From positions 133,926,739 to 133,990,738 of the forward strand of contig JAMXBB010000001.1 of the NCBI GenBank assembly GCA_024138015.1: 64,000 bases of DNA. Reading direction: 5' to 3'. Positions within the stretch are counted from its first letter, which is position 1; the number at the start of each line of letters is the position of its first letter. Source of the stretch: Lumnitzera littorea (Eukaryota > Streptophyta > Magnoliopsida > Myrtales > Combretaceae). The notes under the pieces were generated by a model. The model searched no databases. It was given only the letters and a program-made list of their open reading frames with translations, and had not been told where the DNA came from. This document shows, one piece after another, positions 1 through 11,700 of the stretch. A program made the position numbers and the translations under genes.

Positions 1-1750
1 TATCAATAAAGAGGCTTATATAGTCTATACATGTTATAATTTAGATAATGACAACTAAACCTTTAATTGGGTATATAATTAGATAAATCGAAATTTCAAA
101 ATTATAATTATAAAAAATAGCAAAATTAAGATGTAAACCGTTGTATTACTCTTCTTCTTCTTTAATAAGTTCATTCATTATAATCTTGAATCGAGGTTGA
201 GTTAATCAATCGATTTTCTCATATGCCATATGATTATATTCATAGAGAGCATCTAAGGTATCAAAGGCCATTCAACAATGTAAGGGCATTACTCTAAGTC
301 ATGATATATGATAAGTTCTTAATTGACTATATTTTATATAGCGATTTTTATTGATTTTCTTTGAAATTTAAGTTTATTTCAAGTAAATGATACTTAATTG
401 AGTAAAATCTTAATTTCTAAATTTTGAAACATTCTTTGGTAGAAAAATGAGAAAATAGAAATAAGTTTTACTCAAATCAAAGTTAAAATAAAGAAATTAT
501 GAAGTTTGCAAGGGACATGATGTATTTATTGTAATTAAGAATTTTGAGACACGACATAAGAGACACGACCATGTCCTAAGTTGTATTAGTAACAAATTTG
601 GCAAAGATTTAGGAAGATTCGTCGAAAATATGGTGTATCCTTAGGACACGACTAAGTGATACGATCATATCACTCGGTCGTGTCGTTTGCTACAACTAAA
701 AAATTTCGCACATCTTATATAAAGGCTTCTTAAGGATTTTTGAGATAATCTTTTCATATGACTTTTGGAAAAACTCAAAGGGCAAAAAATATCCAAGAGA
801 GCAACATATTTCGACATTCAAGATTCGAGACTTTTTATTAATTTCATAGCTTATTCTTCTATGTTTGCATTAGATTTTATTCAAAATTGCTTCTTTGCCA
901 TAATTAGCATGTAGAACTAATACATCTAGGTTTTGTGGAACATATGATTACTATGAGACGCTACATTTTATTAGATCTAATAAATATTTTTATTTTCTTT
1001 GATTTAATTATGTATGCTTAATTGCTTTAGATTGATATTTCCTATAGTATTGATGTAAAATTTGGTATTATATAAGAGAATCAAGAGATTTATTGTATAG
1101 TTAGATCTATACATAATTAATGAAGATTATTGAAAGTTTAGAGATAAATTACAAAATCATTCCGAATCTAATTGATATAGTTATGAGAATTCATCATTCT
1201 TTAATGTAATATTTGGTTATACTATCGAAAATAGATTTTAATAGATAATCAAAAGATTAGAATGAATAGATTTGAGAAAGTTATTAACTTTTGTAAAAAA
1301 TTCTCTCGTTAAAAAAATTTAGAGATTGAGTTAGATTATTTTTAGTAAAATTCATATGTGTGATTCTTTAGGAAGCAAGATCTAGATAAGTTATTGAATT
1401 TTGAGTTAATTTTCAATTTAATCTCTTTCTTATTGATTTTTTTAGTTGGGTCTTGGTTAATTGTTAGATTAGTTATTAGTAGCAATTTAAATTAATTTTT
1501 TTTAGTTTAATGAATTAGAATTTTATTAGTTAGATAGTAAAGAAATAGTTAGTATTAATAATCATAATACTTGTGAAAACTACATCCGCTTTTAATTGAT
1601 TATACTACTATGGTTAGGTATGCTTGCTTTATATCAATATAGCTCTAAATGAGCTCATAAGTTTAGATCGAGAGTATTTTATCTCACTTGATGATAACAT
1701 TTAGGAGATGACGACGACACTAGGCTGCACGAAACTCATTCGTACTAGGG
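1..1750 (+). repeat. LTR-like retroelement fragment (uncertain)
   Basis: No gene is visible. A TATA-like box (TATATAAA, 716-723) is preceded by a cluster of the 7-mer ACACGAC (549, 562, 646) and one opposite-strand copy (GTCGTGTCG, 677-685), and followed by AT-rich sequence without open frames. Promoter plus clustered inverted 7-mers resembles the U3-R part of a gypsy-type LTR. I cannot see the element ends, a target duplication or an internal domain, so family and borders are guesses. Confidence 0.3.
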
Positions 1751-4700
1751 ATGAAAAGTGAAGCATGAACGAAGCTTCATGTACAAGCAGTATCTTAAGT
1801 TATTGTGTTCATTAAAGTTGTATTTTGTTTGTCGACTGGCGGTTTTTGGCTTGTATTGTTTTAAATTACGATTTTGGATGTCACGTGTTGAATATGAATA
1901 GAATTATGAATTGGTGGAAAGGGAATGGATATTGATGAGGATAGATTATGTTGTGTATTCTTGTTTGCATAAGATGGTGTACATGTCTTTGGGATTTTAT
2001 GTATGTAAACTTTGCCGTTGTGGCTAGAAAGCAAAGTAACCTTTTTAAAGATTCATCGTGCAATAGAGACCTTAAGTCACCATTTTGAGCATTTGCAAAG
2101 AAATTGTAACTTTTAAAACACCTTTCCAAATCAATTTAAATTCATGATCTGATGTCACTATTTCAAGTAAATTACTCGTGTAAATCTTTTAGAAGCCATT
2201 TTTTTTTTTTTACACTTGTTATAAAGAAAAAATAAAACAAAATTTTTATCCGTTTATCAGTGGACCACGGGGTAGAATTCACTTCTACGAGGGTGTAGAT
2301 TTTTAGATGAAAGATCCTTCTAATAAATCTCTATCGCACAAACTCCGACACGTAGAGGGCGAGGATGAAATGACATAGTCTTTAATGCAATGAATTCGAT
2401 GATTATAAGACTTCTTCGCCTCTCATTTTGTTGCAGATCACAACGTCGAACCGTTACGGTAACAAAAAGCGATCAACTATTTGACATGAGAGTACAAGAA
2501 GTATCTAATGCAATAACCTTTTCGTTCTATTACCATATATATATATACAAATTTTATTAAAATTTACACAATAGATATATACAGGATATATATAAACGCG
2601 TGTCGAATGGCGAATGATACCGTGGAGCTTTTTAAGATTGAACGTGGATCATTCCCCATCGTTTACTGTTCCGCTGCTTTATATTGTATTAACATGTCAT
2701 ATGTCTTTCCCTATCTCAAGGTTCCTTGTTTTGACGGGAAGCGCACTTTTTAGGCCACGCCTTAGCTTTTGATTGGCTGTTTATTTGTTTATGTTATCTT
2801 TATTCTTGACTAACTCAATTTAAGGCCAAAAACTAAACGGCAAGAAATTTAAGTGGCTAGTGGTCGCCGATCGGTTTATCGGCGCCCAAATTAGTCTACT
2901 AAACAATAATGAAGAAAATAATTTAAGAGCATACCTAAAATGTAACTGATATATTAATTATATTTAAATATAGTTGGAAGGATTGAAGGTATTATATGTA
3001 AAAAAATTTTATCACTCTATTAGTTTTTCCTTTGGTTTAAGCCATATCATATCAAATCTCTCTCTCTCTTAGCCAAATAAAATAACCAATACCAAATCAC
3101 CGATTCATATCAAAATCCATACATTAGGAAGCGAAATGAACAATTGAAAAGAACAAAAAGAAGCTTTAAAATCTTAATTAAAGAAGTAGAATCTGATATG
3201 TAAAAGAATGTACTGATGATTAGAGTTTAGCCGACTCCCGATCATCCTCCCCATATTCTCCCATATCTAACACCTCGCAGACGATGGCAATGGCTGGTCG
3301 GTAAGTCATCGTCCAGTTTGATGGGCAAGCTTGATAAATGGGTAGGCTCAAACACCAATTTGAGGCCTGCTAAGGAGGCTTAGTCGGCTTATGTGTTTTT
3401 TTGGGTGTACCTAGATAAGGAGAAAAGAACACGTAATGGCGCCAATCGGTCCTCCAAACATGTAGATAAAAATATTTAATTATGTACTAAATACTATATG
3501 TGAAAAACATTGAATCCTTAAAAACTTAAAATAAAATAAAATTATGCAAGGACTGTTAACAAAATTTGTAAAGCAATATAAATTGATTTATACCGATTTT
3601 ATACGATTTTTCAAGTGAAAATAATAATGATAAGCTGTTTAGATTTTGGTTATAAGTATTGAAGTTGATAATTTTAAGCATTCTTCTTAAATAGTATAAA
3701 ATTTTTATGTTGTAAGGATCCAAATAGGATTTCAACTTTATTAATTTGCTCTTTTTTAATATCTCTCAATTTATTTTCTTACAATTCTAATATTAATAAT
3801 TAATGGTTAAGAGTATAAAAAAAAGATATAACATTATGATAAATCTTAACTTTACAACACGCGTCGATTGTTTTTATCACAATTAGCTAGAAACTTCTTA
3901 TTAAAGGTTTCAGATGATAGAAACGATATTTATCTAGATATAAACATCTAAACCCAACTTACCTCAGTTAAACGTTGCTAGAGGGGACCTGAAACTGGGA
4001 CAAACAAAATATTTTAGGTCTAGCTCGATGGGCATAGGCTCACCCAATCTTCCCAAGCAGCGATCACCTATAAAATATAGATATAGTGCTATAGGCTATA
4101 GCCATTATATATATCAAAATTTTGTTAATATTTATTTACCATACATATATAAATTTACATCATTTCAATTTTCTTCACTTTTATAAATTAATTGTTAAGA
4201 TTTTCAAAATTTTTTAAATATCTTGTAATATTATTAAAACATTATTATCTTTTTTATAATCTCATTCGTTAATTACAAATAATACTATTTTAAGAAAATA
4301 AATTAAAAAAAAAAAGTAAATGAACAACATCTAGCGTGTGTATATATATATATATATATATATTAACACATCAAAACCAGAGGAGTAATATTAAATGAAT
4401 CTTCTCTATCATACTCGTCCAACCGCGAGCGACTGCACCCCAACGACAACGACCTATGACAGTCCCGTGATTTATGTCAACTTCTCGTGCTCCTTCATGA
4501 TTAGGGTGCAATTTATCTCTATCATCCATCTTCTCCATAATTACACCTATCAATAAATAATGGGTCCATTATCGGTATCGTGACCGCTCGTTATGGTCGC
4601 TGTATTAGAATACATGCGATTCCACTCCAACATCACTTGATGCAATTTAAGATATAGTGATCAATTTAGCATTGACAAAATAAAGGAATAATTTACTAAT

Positions 4701-5777
4701 GTTTGTTGATATTGAATGTTCCATGCTAGCAAATATAGGAAAGAAACCTAGTTAAGTGTCTAAGAAAGCAATTTTAGAAATAAATTAGAAAATCAAAAGA
4801 TGAAAATAATAAAATCGTACGCCAAATCCATAGTGAAATACTTACCAAATTCAGTCGGATCGTGATCAAGGTCGAATCACGCGAGTCTCCTCGTGCTTCT
4901 TTGTTTTATATTTAAGAGAAATGTAATCTTCCATATTATTCGAGGAAGAAAATTCTTCTGACATCCTCTTTACACGAATCCATCTTCTTTTTGTCAACTA
5001 CTTCCGAATCATAGTTATATTTTTTGCCGACTATATATATGGACAATACAGCGAATATAATTATGAAACTCTGTACAATAAAAGGAAAAATATTCGATAT
5101 ATAAGATACGTCGTGTATTGTATATAACTATCGATCCTACTTCATATAATAATATTTGCAATAAATTTTTGAGTAATTATCCACTTGCTAGATATGAATA
5201 ATTCATTATATACTATATATACTTATACTAACATGTACTATTCAATTAATCCTTACAAGTAAGAACTAAGATTCTATAAATAGCTTCGTGAATTTTTAAA
5301 ATTAGTTAACAAATAAATACCTATTCTAATACTTTCATAAACTTTTCGGTAATGATTTTTCTAGTAATGGTTAACGAATAAATACCTCGTCTAATACTTA
5401 AAAACTTTAAGTAATGATCACACTATTCATGAAAAAATAAATAAATGGAAAGATAGCAAATTTCTTCATTTAGATTCTTAACAAGAATCTCCATCCCTTC
5501 CTTAATGATTCGGGACTTCTCTTGCATGTCTAAGTTGCTTCAAAAACCTCTCCACCGAAATTTTCATAAATCTCAGCACGGAGAACATCGAAGCTGCCAA
5601 TCAGAATCCATGATATAATGTCCAATTACATCTTACAAGCTAAACCAAAGATAAAACCAACCATAAGTAGCTATGGTTAACACCTCCTTGCCCCCAAATA
5701 AGAGTTGTCTTCCTTTGTTGAATTAGATATATCTATCTATGAATGATCATGAAATTCAACAATTCCATCTCCCTATC
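1751..5777. other. Intergenic AT-rich DNA, no gene recognised
   Basis: About 4 kb without a convincing reading frame. Slightly GC-richer patches at 2260-2480, 2590-2790, 3230-3460 and 4380-4620 were read on both strands and gave no recognisable protein with consistent splice sites. A TC-rich tract is at 3058-3070 and a TA dinucleotide run at 4341-4372. The last 300 bases would be the 3' flank of the ERF gene on the minus strand. Confidence 0.6.
4341..4372. repeat. (TA)n microsatellite
   Basis: An uninterrupted alternating TA tract of about 30 bases preceded by GTGTG. Probably polymorphic in length; no function inferred. Confidence 0.9.
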
Positions 5778-6221
5778 TCAATCTTCCGTATTCGGACACA
5801 AGTTCAAATCCGGCTTCTCCGAAACCCAACTTGGCTTCGACTCGATTGAACTTAGAGCGGTTTGAAGAGCATCAACTTTTGCTCCCACCTCGGTGGCCTT
5901 CTTCCTTATAAAATCGGCAGACACCTCCTTTAAACTATCCTCTTGCAAAACCAATTCGGGGAAGTTAAGCCGGGCCGAGGGACCACGTAGGTAAAACACA
6001 GCCGTGTCGTAAGCGCGCGCGGCTGCTATAGGAGTGCAGTAGGAACCCAGCCATATACGAGACCTCTTGTTAGGTTCTCGAATTTCAGCTACCCACTTGC
6101 CCCACTTCCTCATACGTATGCCTCTGTATGGCTTATCGAGTGGCGGTTGCCTCCTCTTGCGGTGGTTGTCCGTGGCGGTTGTGTTTAGTACTGGGACATC
6201 GTTGCCGTTTCTGGTTTCCAT
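5778..6221 (-). CDS. AP2/ERF transcription factor, DREB-type, with EAR repression motif
   Basis: Intronless 147-residue protein. A single AP2/ERF DNA-binding domain spans about residues 32-88, opening with YRGIRMRKWGKWVAEIRE and containing WLGS, AARAYD and LRGPSARLNFP. The Val and Glu in WVAEIRE are the residues typical of the DREB rather than the ERF subfamily, which predicts binding to DRE/CRT (GCC-related) promoter elements. A basic stretch (RKRRQP, 21-26) just before the domain could serve nuclear import. The C-terminus has DLNLCP (138-143), fitting the DLNxxP form of the EAR motif, so the protein is probably a transcriptional repressor recruiting TOPLESS-type co-repressors. Small size, early domain and C-terminal EAR fit group A-5 DREBs, which act in stress and growth responses. 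It is the only intact ORF in its neighbourhood, with a TATA box about 80 bases upstream. Family assignment is secure; the target genes are inference. Confidence 0.93.
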   Translation of the reverse strand: METRNGNDVPVLNTTATDNHRKRRQPPLDKPYRGIRMRKWGKWVAEIREPNKRSRIWLGSYCTPIAAARAYDTAVFYLRGPSARLNFPELVLQEDSLKEVSADFIRKKATEVGAKVDALQTALSSIESKPSWVSEKPDLNLCPNTED

Positions 6222-6725
6222 GATTGACGTCTGTGTGTCCCAGATTGCACACTTGGCATACGCAGTTTTGCTTGTTCTGGTTTATGTAAATATAGGTTTG
6301 TGTATATATATAGGGTGAGAGAGAAGTGAAAGAGGAACACGCATGAGGTTGGGGTTCCTAGTTGGCTGCTATTCCGTCGTCTAGGAACAGCCACCACGTT
6401 GATCTTACTGCTTTTAAGATAAACTTACAATAGCTTTCGCCGACATTGCCGAACTCGTCCATAATTTTTTTTATCATCCTGTTTTTAATTTTCAAAGAAT
6501 GGATACTATTTTCTATTTTACTTTTAATTTAATTTTTTTTAAATTTCAATCATTAAACGAACTAAAAATTTAATAATTAAAATTTAAAATAGCATAAATA
6601 AATAATAAAATAAAGAATAAGAATAATTTTATAAAAAATAAGGATGAGGTCATAAAATCTTTTTTATATACATATTAATTTAAGGTTAGTAAGAGACCAA
6701 TATGTCCTTGTCATTAGACAACTAT
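6222..6725. other. Promoter-proximal and AT-rich intergenic DNA
   Basis: The first about 200 bases are relatively GC-rich and would hold the 5' UTR and proximal promoter of the ERF gene. From about 6450 the sequence becomes homopolymeric A/T with no feature I can support. Confidence 0.5.
6303..6312 (-). promoter_or_regulatory. Putative TATA box of the ERF gene
   Basis: On the minus strand TATATATATA lies about 82-92 bases upstream of the ERF start codon, followed by a CT-rich stretch. This fits a TATA box with a 5' UTR of roughly 50-60 bases. A TA run is common in AT-rich DNA, so position is the main support. Confidence 0.5.
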
Positions 6726-6985
6726 CCTTGGTTTGTATATTCGGGAAACATAATTTACTAATGCTTTCAATAAGAGAATAAATGGTTGTATTGCAGAAAT
6801 AATGATGATGAGCTTATAACTTCAAGTTTCTTAAATTACTAATTATTAGTAAATTAGAGAAATCAAATTCTAAGAATTGAGAGATATGAAATCCTAATTT
6901 TATAAATAAAATCATGTTTTTCACTTAAAATATCATTAATTTGTGCTTATGAAATTCTACTCTATGAATAACACCAAACAAGGCC
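6726..6985. mobile_element. Tourist-like MITE (candidate)
   Basis: The right end reads CCAAACAAGGCC followed by TAA, matching the GGCC..GTTTGG terminal sequence and TAA target site of Tourist-type (PIF/Harbinger-derived) MITEs. The left end has a related but degraded CCTTGGTTTGTATATTC, giving a non-coding AT-rich element of about 260 bases. The left target duplication is not clean, so the left border is approximate. Confidence 0.38.
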
Positions 6986-7198
6986 TAACAAGTACCAACA
7001 TGAAATTCCTTGTACATTTAAGAATTTCTAAAAAATTAGGAAATAAAACTTTCTTTAAATGAATTTTAAGTAAGTATTTTTTTGAACATCTATTGTTAAT
7101 ATCTATGTCATGGATCCTTTGTTCATAAAAAAAATATTAAATTGGAAGTCTCGATAAACTCGTACGTTAATTTTCTTGTTTATTATTCTCAATTCATT

Positions 7199-7826
7199 TG
7201 CGTTGATTTTAGTTCTTAGAAAGGCGTGTTTTTGGACCTTACACAAGCGAATGGGTGCCTTTAAAAGAGAACTCATAAGCTTGAAGAGGTCATTGGAGAA
7301 TACTCTAGTGGCTCACTCCAATATTTAAGTTATCAATATGATTAAGAGGGAGTAAACTCTCACTAGGTAGGCAAAAATTATGCAAGTAGATGACCTAAAG
7401 ACCTCATATTCTATTTATAGGGAATGAAGCTGAGATAAATACAACAAATGTATCCTTAATGTTAATAGCATGCTTCAGATTTTATGGGAGTAGGCTGGAG
7501 ATAGCTGTCAACCATCTACTTTTGTTAATCGTTTTCGTGCAGCTTAATTAGAGTTTCATGAGCTAGGCTTAGTGGACTTAGGCCTAAAGGCCTAGGTCTT
7601 AGAGGACTTAAAGATCTTCTTCTAATAAGGTCAACATTCAAGGTAATGACTTGGTGGAGATCACTAAAGCTTCCTCACAATCTAGCCTTGCTTTTATAAA
7701 TGACGTATGATCTACCAATAGGTCATATTAGAGTAGAAGGTCAAACTAGGCCTCTAAAGCTCAACCCAAGCTTCAAATAAATCGGTTTGAGCCTTAAGGG
7801 CTCATGTTCAAAGACACCTATCAACA
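7199..7826 (-). repeat. Solo LTR-like sequence
   Basis: The plus strand starts TG..GTTGATTTTAG and ends CACCTATCAACA, giving TG...CA ends with TGTTGA/TCAACA-type termini common in plant LTRs. On the minus strand CCTATAAATAG at about 7416-7426 would be a TATA box near the middle. There is no coding capacity. A similar terminal style is seen at 37706-38594. No clean 5-bp target duplication was found, so solo-LTR status is inferred. Confidence 0.4.
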
Positions 7827-8049
7827 ATTTGATGTTTATATTTGTTCAAAAAGATAAAATATAAATGCCTTTAATACTTTTACAATTCGTTTACTCTGGG
7901 GTAGTAGAAAAGAAATAAAATCTATATCCTTGAGGAAACATGTATTTACTTGTTTAGTATTAGAGAATTTTTTTTTTCTTTCATTTAGTCTCCTTAGGGA
8001 ATAATTATTACCTTCAATTAGATGGTATTAGCGAATAAGTCCTATAATT

Positions 8050-8935
8050 ATTTGATGATTTTTCCCTCATCCGAAATACACTACCACCTAATACCATTGA
8101 TTCTATTACTTTCATCACCACCACATTTACTGTTGCAACACTATGATTGTCACTAACCTATCCCTACATCACCACCACCATTATATTAGTACCATAAATA
8201 ACACATCTTAACCATCAACAACATTTTTACACCAATACCATTGCCATGACTACAAACATCACCTAAATCACTATAATCCTAATGTCCTTGGTGCCATCAC
8301 CTACTTTTATTGTCATTCCTCTATTACCATCAACATCACCATTATTGTCACAATAGCTATTGTCATACCATTACCACCATTTATTACAACACTATTAAGT
8401 GCCACCAACCTATTAACCCATACCACTATCCTATAGTAACCACTGTCATGTTAATGTTCTCACAATTACCACTAACCATACATAATTGTTACCATCTTCT
8501 CGCCACTACACCACTATGTACAATATTACAATCGACAACATCTTCCCCACCACAAAATCATGAACTATACCCATAATTTTGTTGGTATCACCACTATGTT
8601 GTCAACTTTATGACAACTTGTAGTGTATCTCTATCCTTGCATTGATATCACTACTATTACCACCAAACCAATAACCTTGCACACTACTGCTACCACCATT
8701 GTCTTTGTATTGATAGTGGTTTAGCGATAATTATGACAATGATAGAAGTAGTAGAGGTTATGATGGTGCTAGTGGTGGTATGATAGTAGCAATTTAGTGG
8801 TAGTATTTGAGGTTGATAAAAACGATGATGCCAGATGGTGGTGGTCGTGGTAATAGTGGGATGGTATGATGATGTGTAGTGGTGGTACATGAGGTGGCAA
8901 TAATGATGGTGGAGGTAATGGTATGTTTAACTAAA
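8050..8935. repeat. Triplet-rich low-complexity tract with mirrored halves
   Basis: From about 8050 to 8700 the plus strand is dominated by ACC, CAC, ATC and ATT triplets. From about 8700 to 8935 it switches to the complementary GGT, GTG, GAT style. ORFs inside are only long because stop codons are rare in such repeats; they are not genes. The two halves are complementary in composition and could partly fold back. Confidence 0.75.
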
Positions 8936-11539
8936 TACGGGCATATTTAGTATTTAATTATATTGTCAAATCATAGTATAATATAATTATATGAAGTAAA
9001 TAATGAAATAAACATTACAAGACTATTCCAAGTAATAGTTATCTATAAAAAATAATTTTCTTTTCTTCTCCATCTTCCTAGAAATAAACATGCCCTTAAA
9101 GTAGAAATTGTAGATAAAATTAATGGGTGATTGTCGGTATGAGTTTTGAATTTTATAATAGAAGAGTCACATTTGTGTGAATAAATCTAAACACGATGGG
9201 ATGCAACTGTAATACTATGAATTTTTTATTTAAAAGAAAGTAATACATCCATTCAAATACGAGAGCTAATGAAAATATGCTTAATTAACAAGTGGTCATC
9301 ATTATTTAATAACTTCCAAGATATTTTGTTGTAAGAAAAATCTATTAGAAAATAATGATAGAGTATTTTAGGGTGGAAACATGTTTAGTACTTTTTAGAA
9401 AAAGAAAATTAATCCATATTTAAATGAAAGATATTTTATAAATATAAAACCTAAATCACATTTAAGAAATACAATATTGAAAATAGTAAAAGTATCGCAT
9501 TTTATAAATGCAATTTAATATTTTACTTACAGTATATGTTACATTTAAGAGATGTGTCATCCATAATAAATATCGTATATCTTAAATGTGACATAGATAC
9601 ATATACTATATCGTATTTAAGATGTGTGGTATTAATATTATTAAATATATATCGTATTTAGATACAAATACCTATGTCGTATTAGAGATGTGAGATAGGC
9701 TTGATAAATTAATAATATTTTTAATATAATTAATAAATATATAATATTTATTATATATAATGGTAAATAAATAAAATTTTTGAGTATTTTAATATCTTCC
9801 TTCGGCTGTATTACAATTAATTAACGTATTAGGAAGAATAGGATCTGATACGATTCAAATAAGCTATTACTGCCGCCATACATGCATCTCGGTTACCATT
9901 TTAGCACGAAATCTGCGAAAGCTTAGGATTTGGGTCCATCTTTCATGATGACAACAAAAAGAAACTGTTAATGTTGCTTGATTGCGTCAAACAGAAATAA
10001 CGGTGGAAATTCAACACAGAGAGAGAGAGAGAGAGAGAGAGAGGGAAATATACACTTGGCAATAGCTTGACAATGTAGAGCGTCAGATGGAGGTCGGTGT
10101 GTGGGTTTTTGGATGGATAGAATCGATGGAATAATTATGGACAATGACTTTCCGTCCACGCAATTCCAAACCCACAAAATGGAATTAGCGAAAAGAAGGT
10201 GAATTAGGCAGAAAATTAGGTCTTTACTGGCTTCATGTTCAAGGCAAAAAAGAACACGAGACACAAAACAAAGTTATATTATTTCTTAGATCAACAATGC
10301 CGTCCCTTTTGTCCTTGTCGGCGTGAAAGACTTTCAAGTGACGGTGCATCTATGTCGGTTGCTATATTTCTATCGTAGTTATATAGCTAAGCTAAACCCA
10401 AATTGGGCAAGCAGAAAAACACTATATTTGTTAAACTGGTGAAAGTATAGAATTTAGGGTTTTAAAATTCTAAAACAAAAAAAAAAAAAAAGAAGAAGAA
10501 GAACAGTTAAAATTTGTGAAAATATAGTTACAGTTAAAAATAACACATATTTACAGTCATTAGTCACATTCAATTTTGAATGACTTCGAATAAATCTTAT
10601 TGCATAAGATTCGAATAAAGTGTTGAATCTTATCCAAGTTTCTCACACAAATTTTTTCCAAACATGACTAGGAAGATTCGGATGTGACATGTCTATGAAT
10701 TCTATTTAAAAAAAAATTAAATCACATAATTTTAACTATCCAAATATCAGCGCAAAACCGCATATAAGAAATGTGATTACTTAAAATTAAATAAACCGCA
10801 TGGAGTAAATGCAACATCAAAAGCTATGTTCCTTACTAAATTGTATAGAGAGCTAAATTTGACTCATGGGCTTCAAGCCCAATAACAAAATGAATTTGAC
10901 TCTTTAAACTAAGGTGATAAAGTCCGGAGAGTCAAGCTCATAAGAATTTAGATAATCAAGGAAGATTTAGCAGGTAAAGTTGAAATAGAGCTTGTTACAT
11001 CGATTCATCCGATCTAACCTTTCCTAGTTTGACTTATACTAAAAAATAATAAAACCTTTTATTTAAGCAAAACCCATGAAAAAAAGCCCACTGAAGATCC
11101 ATTTACAAAAAACTTCAATCCTAACCATTAATCAACATCATGATCCAATGGATCAAATCCACCTATCATTTTCTATAAATAACCCCCTTATTTCTCATTT
11201 AGACAAGAAATAAATTCTAATAAATGTCATTACTCTATTGAAATCCTGTATTAAAGATCAAACACTTAAATATCTTAAGAACATTACTCCAGTCTTCATC
11301 CGTTGTGGAGTTTGATGTCATCGCACTCCTTTACTTGTTACCTTAGGTGTTAGAACCTATCAAGATTACCTACTTATTTTCCCTATCCTAACTCACTAAT
11401 TTATCATATACAGGTAAGTCAAGTCATTTCCTTAATCACGTATAACACAATCCGATATGTAGCATGCATGTGACCTCTTATAATTTGAACCCATACAAAT
11501 TGTAATAGATGTGATTTTATCAAGCTTATTTATTATGTG
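8936..11539. other. Intergenic DNA with short repeats
   Basis: No gene supported. At 9480-9700 several diverged copies, in both orientations, of a motif like CGTATTTAAGATGTG make a small repeat cluster. A GA microsatellite is at 10016-10043. A GC-richer patch at 9840-10330 gives a 98-codon minus-strand frame that consists largely of the translated CT repeat and is not convincing. The remainder is AT-rich. Confidence 0.5.
10016..10043. repeat. (GA)n microsatellite
   Basis: An uninterrupted GA dinucleotide tract of about 28 bases. GA repeats can bind BPC factors in plant promoters, but no adjacent gene is recognised. Confidence 0.9.
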
Positions 11540-11544
11540 TGTTG

Positions 11545-11700
11545 AACACATAACTAAGATAATGCTATAATCTAGTATTAAGGTTGTGAACTTACATGTC
11601 ATTAGGTTGTGGGTTTGATTCCTAGATAAAGCACTATTACATTTTGCATGTAATAAATGCAACATTAGTGCTAAATCAAAATCGTATTTATTACATGCGA
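11545..11700 (+). mobile_element. tRNA-derived SINE-like sequence
   Basis: A B-box-like GGTTTGATTCC lies at 11612-11622, about 30-40 bases after an A-box-like TAATCTAGTATTAAGG (11567-11583). The spacer reads like a degraded tRNA-related SINE head. Downstream, a perfect 13-base inverted repeat (GCATGTAATAAAT 11646-11658 with its complement 11686-11698) forms a hairpin. No poly-A or T tail or target duplication is clear, so it is probably an old truncated copy. Confidence 0.45.

Noticed and set aside
3230..3460. Possible terminal exon on the minus strand (contains TYRPAIAIVCEVLDMGEYG)
   Set aside because: It faintly resembles a receptor-kinase C-terminus, but no upstream kinase exon or consistent acceptor was found, and stops occur in the neighbouring frames.
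6067..6318. 83-codon plus-strand ORF
   Set aside because: Antisense to the AP2 domain and 5' leader of the ERF gene; no domain.
8310..8890. His/Thr/Tyr-rich ORFs on both strands
   Set aside because: Products of the triplet-rich tract; stop codons are simply rare in such repeats.
9968..10264. 98-codon minus-strand ORF
   Set aside because: Its core is translation of the CT microsatellite; the remainder has no family signature.
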